Shown one piece after another: positions 47,301 to 53,507 of a stretch of DNA of 64,000 nucleotides. The position numbers and the translations under genes are program-made. The stretch spans positions 62,001-126,000 of the forward strand of contig JADNSB010000030.1 of assembly GCA_019695575.1 (NCBI GenBank), given 5' to 3'. Position 1 is the first letter of the stretch. Every line of letters starts with the position of its first letter. Below the pieces are notes generated by a model. That model did not search any database. It saw only the letters and a program-made list of their open reading frames with translations, and was not told the DNA's origin. The DNA comes from Angomonas ambiguus. Lineage: Eukaryota > Euglenozoa > Kinetoplastea > Trypanosomatida > Trypanosomatidae.

Positions 47301-50300
47301 TCGCTCTGCGCCCTCGCCGTCCCCTTCGCCGTATCCTGCTGCTCGTTAGACCGATACGTTCCCAGAAAACCGTAACCGTAAATGCTGGTGTGACTCAGAC
47401 CGATTCCGAACAACGGTGCAACTCGTTTGATAACTGGAGTGATTTCTGGGTCGTATTTATAATGGCAACACTCGACGGAGTTGTCGGTCGCCCTGTTGCG
47501 TATTTTCACGGTACCCTCTAGGGATCCGCCGTTTAGCGTGGGTGAGGTCGTACAGTTGATCATCTCCGCGGTGGAGAAGGTGATGGAGCACTCAAGGCCC
47601 GCCACCGTCACCTCGAGCGACTCTCTCGCCGTCGGAAACCCGCTGCCCTCAATCACGATGTGCTGTCCGCCCGTCGTAGATCCTCTCGAGTGAGAAATGG
47701 CATCGATAGACATGGTGCAATAAAAGAAGAGGTTACCATTCAATTCATAAGGGGAGGAGCGACCGTACGTCCCGGAGACAATGTGAAGACTGGAATAGGC
47801 GTAGTTGTTGGAGCAGCGCTGTTCTAGTTGACACACTAAACCCGTGTTTAAAATATCCAGAATGCGGCACGGTCCACTCCCCACATCGACGTAGCTGTCC
47901 GAGATGTTGGGGGAGTGGGGCAACATGGTAAAACCGAAGCCGTTCACGGTGATCAACAGCGGGGCCTGTCCCTGAATCGGATAGATGGAAGTGATCACTG
48001 GGATTTCCCACCTCGACAGTATCTGCGCCCGACAAGCGGTGGGGGGAGTACACCGGAGGGAAGTCAACTCCATCCCATCCCAATACACCAACTCCGCCCG
48101 AATATAACTCGTGTCAGAGACTTCGCTAAAATCGGGGGCGGTAAAGCTAACAAAGTCCTCCCCAAAGTCCTTGATGGAAACGTAGTAGGTGTCTCGTTCG
48201 TAAAACGCGTTAGGTCCCGCCAACAGTCGAATGAGCACCAAGGACAAGTTATAAAAGTACAAATTCTCCCCCGTTATGCGCACCTCCGCCCCACCATAGA
48301 CGTACATTGCCTTTGGGCTAATGGAATAGAGACTCGCGGTGGACTGGATCGTGATGTTGGGCGCCGGATAGTTCGGGCGGTCGGAGAGGTAAAGAGAGTA
48401 GTTTCCCGCTGAAAGGGCAATCGACACCCCACACTCAATGGATTGGGTAGAAAAAGTGATGGGAATACACGACACACATTCTTTTTGCGCATTGCAGATT
48501 AAAATGTTCTTGGCGGAAAGTTGAGTTCCCTCGATGGTGAACTGTGGGTTGGGATTCATGCTGGACACCATCTTTGGATGGATGCTGGTCACTGAGAAAG
48601 ACGCCAAGTTGTAGGCCACGTAAAACCACGACTCCCCTCCTTCCGTACCAAACGTGCTCATCGTTTGGAAAACGGTCCCGTTGGCCAGAGAGACCTCAAT
48701 GATAATTGGAAGCATGTGAAACCCTGTTCCCTCCTCGAAGCCGTAAGACAATTCCTCCACCTCCTCAAGCGTCAGAGAAGGGGTGGTGAAGTACACTACA
48801 GTGGTCGAGGGCGCTTCCCCGACCACACACTCGATACGGAGCGGCGTGGTCCCCATCTCTTGCTTGGCACTAGAACTTTCGCTGGAGCTGGAGCCGGAGC
48901 TGGAACTGGAACTCGAGCTGGAGCTGTCGTCAGAGGACGGTGGGCGCCCTCCCAGAAATACCCGTACCCTGTTTAACGGCATATTATGTCCGTGCACCTC
49001 TACTGGGGTACCACCGTTCAGATCCGAAATATCGGCATTGAACACCGACACCGGGGTGGAGAAGACTTGAAACGATAGGTCACACTCCACCCACACCTCT
49101 CCCACATACCCACTGGTCATGGTGAAGTTAAACCAACCGCCGGGGACCTTGTCGTCGATGGGGAGCGCCAACGTAGAGTCATTCACGAGATTCACCAAAA
49201 CCGTGGGAAGTCTATTATCCGGGTAAATCATACAATTGTCTACTCCGATGTACTCCATCTCGGCCAGGTGCATCAAGAAGAGAGAACCAGACAACGCCGT
49301 GGAATCGGGAAGGCGATACATCAAGTCTGAGCCGAGCAGGAGAAGCCGTTCTCCGTACCGCAACCCCCTCTGACCACCTACGGGTACCGTGTCATAGACG
49401 TAGGGGAGAAAGTAGTGTGTCTTACTGTGCTTTGTGTCAATCAGCGAGTAAATCAACGGCCCCTCCTCCGTCACTGCGGCGGCGGTCACTCCCACCTCTT
49501 TATCGTCAATTAACACCTCCACACAGTACTGAAACACGGTATTATCCGTGGGGGGCACCTTGATGATTTCATCCAGCTCCACTAAGTGAGGCACCTCCGT
49601 GAGAGGGACTCGTATTTGATGGGGGGAGATTGGGTCTAGATAAAAGCTTTGAGAGCCGCAGTAGAATCTATCGAGGGTAAGGCGCTTAAAAGAGGAAGGC
49701 GTATCGCCAGGTACTTCGGAGAGTAACTCCATGCGGTCGCACTGATTCGTATGGTTGAGCTGGAGGGCAATCGTCATGAGACACACCTTGGGTTGGTCCT
49801 TGGAGAAACTTGCTTGAATCGCGCCGCCTGCACCCCAGGACACTCGAGATATCGCTATGTTGCTGTTTTTGAAAAAGTCCTCTCCAGGCTCTCGACAGTC
49901 GTCTTCTGTGAACAGGGCCTCCAAGGTTCCCATAAAGTGCTTGGTTTCCACCCCATCCACCGTCTCCACAACGAAAATCGTTTCCGATATGTTCTTCACA
50001 GAAGTGTCCGTTTGGTAGGGGGATTCAATTTGTAAAAGCATATACGGTCCAAGCTTGTTCGAAAGCGGTCTCATGGTTTCTTCCTCCTCCTCTTTTGATA
50101 CATCTTTTGCTAAAGAAGAAGAAAGCGGTTCAAATCTAAACGATCCGTTCCGGGGGACGGATTCATTCCTCTCCCCTCTCGGGGTGCCATTCGCATTGGC
50201 TGGGAGCGCAGAAAATAGCTCCTCCATCTCCAGTGAAACACCACAACTAGCGGTGTCGCTGGTGGCGGTCTTCAGTATGTGATCCAGTGGATAGACGCAG

Positions 50301-52912
50301 GTGACATTGAAGGAGACGACGGCGCTGTAGGTAAAGGTGAAATTGGAGCGAATGTGAGAGAGGGAACCCACACCGGAGTGTACCTCGCAAATTTTTTCCT
50401 GAACGCCGGTGCTGGGGTATGTCTGCACCGTTGCATCTACCCTCACATAGCCATCGCCGTAGCAGTGGACGCGGTAGGTACCGGAGTAAACATTCACGTA
50501 GATGTACGTGTACTGTAGTGTGACGTTGAACATGGGTGTGTTGCTGCCTTGATGAATCAGGGCCAAATAGCTGGAAAGAAGACGTCGGCCGGTATCGGGG
50601 TATAGCTGGATTAAATCCTTCACAAAGTAGAGAGAAGGGGACGGAATGACGACGGGAAAGGGATCGAGCAAGACGTTCTCGCCATCTTGGTTCGAAAGGA
50701 ATAGGCGAACCACCGTGCCAGATCCACAGGTCTCGAGAGGGTCTATGGTCCACGTGTCACTCCAGTACTCTTCGCTCCACGGGTAAAACTCTGGATAGTA
50801 CTCCACGAAGCACTCGATCTGAGTACTGGACATACCATTGATGATACAACGATTACTCTGGTCGACCAAATTGGGAACAAAGGGGTAGTCTTCCTCTGAA
50901 AGGGTAGGCATACGCAGCCGGTGCAGCTTCACCCCTACCTGATCAACAATGTCCTTGGTGACCTTTCTGGGTAGGACGGTTTTAATTCTGAGGTAGTGAT
51001 AGGTGTCTCCAAAGAGGCCATCCTCGTTTGAGAAGCGAATGCCACCATAGTCGATGCTTAACGCCGATGCTAACGACTGAAACATGGCGGCCTTGTTCAA
51101 GACAGGTAAGACACGATACAGGGCGTACTCGGAGGTTTTGGGGACAACGGAAGTGGTAACCGTGGACGTCGTCAAGTCTCCTGTGATCTGACCTGTCGAC
51201 CACAAAAGGGAAGCATTACTGGCAAAACTTTCAGTGGACGACACGCGGAGCTGGGCGCCGAACAAGTACCGTAAGGAGAGAACATCGATCCCGCTACTGG
51301 GGTATACAACACTGTTTTCCACATTTTTGTTTTCTCTTATCCCACTAGCTCTACTCGATTGTGGTTGGTTACTGCCATAAATATCATTAAATGAAAGGTT
51401 AAACAAGTTGGCCGACAATACTCGAACGGGGGAAAAGGTGAAGCTGTCGATCTGCGCCGAGTATCGCTGCACGCCAACCGACTCTTCTTCTTGCTGATCT
51501 CTGGAAATGGAAGAGATTCCACTCTTCTTTTCTTGAACCAGTAACATTTGGGACAGACGAAGTTTGGACACCTTGTCCTTCGTTTTGTTGGACTTATAAA
51601 ATGTTCCAACATGATTATTCAACGCGACTGGTTGCCCGTCGCTACTATTAACTACCCATATATCATTGATCATCAGGCTCAAGGAGTTTATTTTCTCTTC
51701 CACGGAAAACGTTTCGCTGCCATCCACCCCGTCGTCGTCTTCATTGTTCACCATATCCCGGTAGTTCGCCACTCGATAGGTGGTAGAAGGGAGGAAAGGG
51801 GCAGAGTCCTGCATGACCGAGGTATAACCGACGGAGTAGCGTATTACTGGGGTGTACTCAGTGTGCCGTGCCAAGAGCGGCCGACCCTCCACCCCGTCCA
51901 ACACCACGGAGCGAGAAACATTCTTCTCCACCCCGTTCTCTGTGACGGGTATAATAAACTCAATCACCACTGGAGTGACAGCAGGCTCGGGGGCGAGGTC
52001 GTGTGAGCCGCGGTAAAAGAGGGTAGAAGGTGGCTCCGGGTGGGCGGGGACGTAGGACAGATGGATCGAAAAATCAGAGGTGACGGTGAACGACGTCATC
52101 TCCACCCCGTCGACGATAATACGATGCACCGTCGGAGGGAAGAGCCCGACGAGGATGAGGGGGGAGAGGGTGCTGCCGTAGCCGATATAGCCGGAAGGTT
52201 CAATAAAGATTAACGTCACCGAGGATAGGAGGCTGCTAGACATGGGGGCGATAGGGGTGGTACGTGCCTGCGCTTCGTCAAGGGGTTCTGCCACAGTGTC
52301 ATTTTCCTTGCTACTCTCTGTCCGTGTTATTGTTTTCTGACAGCCGGTGGCTAGGGAACGCATCCAGTCAGGGTACTTGTCTAGTAATTGCCGTACTTCT
52401 TCTCTTCTCCGCTCGTGTCGAGATCCTCCCTGAGGGGACACCGACACTGACACCTTGTCCATCAACAGGTCGAGGAGTTGGTCTTCCGTACAGTCGGAAA
52501 CCGTTTCATTCTTAGCGGTAGCGTTGTTGGTGTCACACTCCGTTGGGGGGACACTAGCACCACACTGGGCATCCACAGAAGAGCTCTCCTCTTCCCCCTC
52601 TGGCCGGCTCGTACTAGCATCATCCCCGCTATTGTTGCTACTATTATTACTATTATTATTATGGGTGAGATTATAAAGGAATTCCTCTTTGAAACGCTTT
52701 TTATGCCGTCGGATTTTCTGATGAATGTAGTCTTTAGTATCTCCTCCTTTGAAATCATTCGAGGAGGACGCCCCTGATACGAGTAATATTATAGAAGGTG
52801 GGAAACAGCTCGACGGACTTAATCCTCCATCATAACTGAAACAAAGTAACAGCAGTAGTAGCAGTAAGTACCTCCAACACGGGTAGCTAAATCGTGAAAA
52901 CACTTTGCTCAT
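38336..52912 (-). CDS. Giant fibrocystin-L (PKHD1L1)-like type I membrane protein (4858 aa)
   Basis: A single 14.6 kb frame. The first ATG (52912; the frame goes further only to a TTG) begins a signal peptide with an eight-Leu core. IPT/TIG-like units lie at about residues 1285, 1437, 1524, 1635, 1734, 1822, 1937 and 2231 (for example PVITSIYPIQGQAPLLITVN; SRGSTTGGQHIVIEGSGF). G8 domain 1 spans about 2327-2420 and is followed by WEIGDQFLITS, VLLLTRNVKIQGD and beta-helix sequence (EFYRMGKRGTLSDYAVF). G8 domain 2 spans about 3365-3460, with AGDRLGVTSSSSNWEEAE, RSEVAVLSKNIELL and more beta-helix. One membrane helix (about 4527-4552) precedes a 305-residue cytosolic tail rich in Ser, Thr and Pro. 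There are many N-glycosylation sequons. This order (signal, TIG array, two G8/beta-helix units, one membrane span) is that of PKHD1L1/fibrocystin, proteins of cell-surface coats and cilia. The role here is unknown. Confidence 0.9.
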   Translation of the reverse strand: MSKVFSRFSYPCWRYLLLLLLLLCFSYDGGLSPSSCFPPSIILLVSGASSSNDFKGGDTKDYIHQKIRRHKKRFKEEFLYNLTHNNNSNNSSNNSGDDASTSRPEGEEESSSVDAQCGASVPPTECDTNNATAKNETVSDCTEDQLLDLLMDKVSVSVSPQGGSRHERRREEVRQLLDKYPDWMRSLATGCQKTITRTESSKENDTVAEPLDEAQARTTPIAPMSSSLLSSVTLIFIEPSGYIGYGSTLSPLILVGLFPPTVHRIIVDGVEMTSFTVTSDFSIHLSYVPAHPEPPSTLFYRGSHDLAPEPAVTPVVIEFIIPVTENGVEKNVSRSVVLDGVEGRPLLARHTEYTPVIRYSVGYTSVMQDSAPFLPSTTYRVANYRDMVNNEDDDGVDGSETFSVEEKINSLSLMINDIWVVNSSDGQPVALNNHVGTFYKSNKTKDKVSKLRLSQMLLVQEKKSGISSISRDQQEEESVGVQRYSAQIDSFTFSPVRVLSANLFNLSFNDIYGSNQPQSSRASGIRENKNVENSVVYPSSGIDVLSLRYLFGAQLRVSSTESFASNASLLWSTGQITGDLTTSTVTTSVVPKTSEYALYRVLPVLNKAAMFQSLASALSIDYGGIRFSNEDGLFGDTYHYLRIKTVLPRKVTKDIVDQVGVKLHRLRMPTLSEEDYPFVPNLVDQSNRCIINGMSSTQIECFVEYYPEFYPWSEEYWSDTWTIDPLETCGSGTVVRLFLSNQDGENVLLDPFPVVIPSPSLYFVKDLIQLYPDTGRRLLSSYLALIHQGSNTPMFNVTLQYTYIYVNVYSGTYRVHCYGDGYVRVDATVQTYPSTGVQEKICEVHSGVGSLSHIRSNFTFTYSAVVSFNVTCVYPLDHILKTATSDTASCGVSLEMEELFSALPANANGTPRGERNESVPRNGSFRFEPLSSSLAKDVSKEEEEETMRPLSNKLGPYMLLQIESPYQTDTSVKNISETIFVVETVDGVETKHFMGTLEALFTEDDCREPGEDFFKNSNIAISRVSWGAGGAIQASFSKDQPKVCLMTIALQLNHTNQCDRMELLSEVPGDTPSSFKRLTLDRFYCGSQSFYLDPISPHQIRVPLTEVPHLVELDEIIKVPPTDNTVFQYCVEVLIDDKEVGVTAAAVTEEGPLIYSLIDTKHSKTHYFLPYVYDTVPVGGQRGLRYGERLLLLGSDLMYRLPDSTALSGSLFLMHLAEMEYIGVDNCMIYPDNRLPTVLVNLVNDSTLALPIDDKVPGGWFNFTMTSGYVGEVWVECDLSFQVFSTPVSVFNADISDLNGGTPVEVHGHNMPLNRVRVFLGGRPPSSDDSSSSSSSSSSGSSSSESSSAKQEMGTTPLRIECVVGEAPSTTVVYFTTPSLTLEEVEELSYGFEEGTGFHMLPIIIEVSLANGTVFQTMSTFGTEGGESWFYVAYNLASFSVTSIHPKMVSSMNPNPQFTIEGTQLSAKNILICNAQKECVSCIPITFSTQSIECGVSIALSAGNYSLYLSDRPNYPAPNITIQSTASLYSISPKAMYVYGGAEVRITGENLYFYNLSLVLIRLLAGPNAFYERDTYYVSIKDFGEDFVSFTAPDFSEVSDTSYIRAELVYWDGMELTSLRCTPPTACRAQILSRWEIPVITSIYPIQGQAPLLITVNGFGFTMLPHSPNISDSYVDVGSGPCRILDILNTGLVCQLEQRCSNNYAYSSLHIVSGTYGRSSPYELNGNLFFYCTMSIDAISHSRGSTTGGQHIVIEGSGFPTARESLEVTVAGLECSITFSTAEMINCTTSPTLNGGSLEGTVKIRNRATDNSVECCHYKYDPEITPVIKRVAPLFGIGLSHTSIYGYGFLGTYRSNEQQDTAKGTARAQSELFDCSLDPQASKVQLYVLFGTQLLPASVLSDTCARLIFPENLYGTAVISLYNPEVGFSLPYTEGELSVNMLPAIVLPSSGGFSSGLKIRLIGTTMVNLTVDINTLIYVNVCGKRCTITGTTEYGEVECTVPFYLDVDFILNRYAASFATFPTLLSGYRVHYWAPSFTSSLGLYLSGLSSEWGRGSLFLTENPIPSSPIRSRFVYVLEAEMHSRLILSSITITLSPVTNAQIDFSNASCRLQLAKKEAENYDLFSTNANPSNSSMWDSTDVRYWPPLSVGENTLTFSSSLPVGSYILITCSGLPDGALQLKDAKIKAYQVGLHDSDGVCPVDMVSQQTSEQSATHSCPSRSGQACATFRYEVDSTPTVTEFSPSFVLASARNSIVKIKGANLGHQVSDIAEIVLNSARCEVVSVSPSEITCSMLGFVSTQRNSYIGYTNASLGKALFLASQPFYATTGWSSFNSWMRNYLPQEGQLVYIGENSSVLLDTSPPPLMGIVLDGVLVVSDDADIELTLNRLIIGPKGSLVVGVPSLPHKHRFTLNMHRVTNLAEFDDITSMKRSTDDPPGDKLIYVNGGSLQMHGKSRLYEKAYLLHDAMAGDRSVVVNHRVDWEIGDQFLITSPSVFVNDEEVGLVASLTYTNDTTTIGLRYPLNYTHRVYYGRDPPFEGVRPPTEETQKTWEQFTQMSAYRTSEVLLLTRNVKIQGDAISATSGIGASLWIKSSTTSHFSNVEFYRMGKRGTLSDYAVFYDTCLYSYETSLLEGCVIHESYNRGVVLSQTENAVVDRIITSSIEGFAVAAIGTYHQRLTVKNSYLCCAKSTKGSTDTSVANVFLTYPDVKVVNNIIRLSEGHGVWYSLRNEFANSAVRTCPTTVPLNDFSNNTIFSFRQQGLLIYPIHQALSRTCASNVFNKEVLSDAFEISAGTIENSTIFTGGACGVLLPFSSGYQLTRLAIADCNEASLWTSFSTSTLQINQSLLYGSLPGGEVSDFPSVLVRKQSLLQSSNTTLPMNISLRVGLHSLHGGYLNLIELLLGNFSSGTALWLATSTSQPSFSVSYTDGVDHTKQQLYMLHNSVLSVTLSSVQFLGFNKLTAVLGRRANVHDIDGVLSGQNVDTYIMSSTSYLRNTSYCNLTDLQWLPPVRVYDEAVHLFSFTDFWQTIENSNRTDFSDDAMICYGADRNFMTFSVKQELNEEELILEKQLQENGGDTLWCSNVTIEVRYEGGLVSFSLDLFPSEYLKPSDRGRLPAASVKDGSPGAALFLFLANRFDALKGDSVDSLRGNPITNASFYFKHMNGTACFPKLFWYTGSGFTQNNFKNVMARVNIDTSYWMNITADQWEVVWYSQEIRKVVNGTSVFKQEEPSPFLPTSREGNGETVVDTDTDADSTLSASSSDSISNAEAATDSSDDSSASGPQDEGTVTFYKSTYASINLHFLPNRTNETVMESLLKPQMAGGLVSVLHCEEGGRCIDSIMPSLNEVSNFQRPPNEPYTDWFSSSAWMNGCAPWLLEQETLSPEEAFILRQNVEQVYTIEMKQRVKLTSNATVPGTLFIIGELLIEGKDGEKDPIVLRAESVVVFGNLTIRSRNATSQKIRVEVGYVSAEMVNDSTRPTDCTSRLPLRVSYARRVFCGQLLLIGRIQMLGRLTPTVFTAEEAMRKGSNWVPRGVAKRNESVYKGFLVNYLMEYGLSGVNDTVSAVDEYAWLAGDRLGVTSSSSNWEEAEVVTAVSDGVLERMEANRTASSVSLVTTPFKYAHGYDEAKFSARSEVAVLSKNIELLCLITTEQSERNSSAAPMGCSISLIYSVLLNQTSNFTSIGVAVRGFGRGGQYRKKKVSPTRAKEDTKVDKGYITDYMYDKEQFIPAMCSIGADSTMRIVSTVFIDGYGPAVYANNTRGIPRTAMVFLDSVVWNSQGGGIRVDSGYQYLLLSTNTTTELTVIDSDQSVSTNVIGRESVQVYIYYALVTGTTYYRDKRREDPYENLLSLCSIMANGTNIEIVESVAGGSEGEGFCGDWRAGAIFRGNVAHSNVNGIFLFTSELLSVLYSGQGGNLLSNWMDATFAFNNVTAYDNSFSGLYSSSHINITVVNSTFFENTMSTALSVSSYFSRGIQFIQNTLLGCPTSEEGWKRMSPVSMKVWCPGSTAPGNRCDGGIDHVFLRESLHCAAVSLLPSFGTIGPSYNRTTPVTIIQNADKEYPTSAQYSLTNVTLVGIGDSKLVGKPMQGAVFGAIAGVSSSASIYEVSSKNTVFVDHPNVTWTKESVIAVTNGPYSFQYADTVFYDLDGSLFSSHACNYLISRSTIRPLCETQDDNPTIIACCDIPFVQIRIRSLDDRQAPLNQMNVQYVYTRPDGRSVSMSMGARALTYSLSEGLTCETSSIANCNSNASATSFAQVYKTFPRSTIRPLFDPTTYPDTFVVGIEACLSRTPASDTVSAPFTKVRVKMMDQSKTVTMWNTNVSIPPDIGTGADDGNTTAATKWYITKIVNPIDGTSESFIDILLHCGSGVVVHQASYGELLIYSNRTTIEVERQLIQWNNNAGLFSSSLVKSPDSRLVVAPSKSFPDPHRPSSSYIYLRFTLRDSYQYNVSEACEVINGFLSQFRSLQKFSDVTKGVQSAATGGNLSSFHIGETYYEVAGVFQCQSPYEYSKTINSIPRPDAFYVWHGSRLIIFVVIMIVAILIVFGYNLIKTLLHRKFLQVFSNSNSDSSSTGIVSLTPAASSTSRTLMRNYTVEDGIKQITRTVLAVPLPNFHPPSIQTVLATQSEENLVKYYCHIWRVSPVTSDALVERSRSSAKRSQSLGVRGWIVPPAPLTVYSTNRSQRNSLSSHDTNEGTEREGEDRHPLIPIDVRASAQHQTDPTTTTTTTTAAAAEGDASVSSHTSATSGTPVLRNSQPVSFPTTTPPPTDSSSLSPVNAPVPTPILASRYTGTAPTQQRGAVTILAPMEDPQERPSMFEDGARRRWINSATGLGGRMERPERPSTPMILQTSRKRMT

Positions 52913-53507
52913 TGTTTTTTTTTTGTTTTTTTGTTTGTTTGTTGTTGTTGTTGTTTTGGAGTTAGATGTATAAAAGTGCAAGCAAAGGGTAAAAAAAAAA
53001 AAATTAATTACTTGGTTTATGCGGTTTGTCTCTTTTTATTTATTTATTTTGTCGTTCTCCTTTTTTTATTATAATGGTTGATATTATTCCACGGAAGGAG
53101 ACCAGACTGCTAGATAAACAACCAAAGAAAAAAAAGAGAGGGGTAATCAGAAAGGTGTGTAAGAAAATAGATAAAAGGGAAAATAAATACAAAAATCTAT
53201 TTGACTAAAATAATTCAAAAACAACACTTGGTTAAACTCGCGTTGAATACAAATATATCAAAGGTTCAACTGTAATTGTTATCATAAAACGTTAATAATA
53301 ACACCCTAATTTCGTTCTCCATTGAAGAGAGAGAATGGGGGGGAAACGCAAACAAAACCAGTAATGTTGAGAGGAATTAAAACGTCACTATAGCGTTGTT
53401 ATTGTCTATGTTTGTTTGTTTTTTCCTGTGTTTATTACACCGCTTTTCACTTCTCACCTCTTTTTCCTCAGAAACAATAAAAAACAAAACCCACAGCGAC
53501 TGCCATA
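52913..53507. other. Intergenic spacer
   Basis: Holds the 5' UTR of the giant gene, rich in CAA repeats on the mRNA, its splice signal, and the 3' UTR of the cysteine-cluster gene. No other element seen. Confidence 0.5.
53110..53143 (-). promoter_or_regulatory. Likely trans-splice region of the giant gene
   Basis: The sense strand has a C/T-rich tract (about 53122-53143) followed by GTTTATCTAG with its AG at 53110-53111. Nearer the ATG there is a T13 run but no AG before the start codon except one at 53011-53012 that lacks an upstream tract. The 5' UTR would be about 197 bases. Confidence 0.4.
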
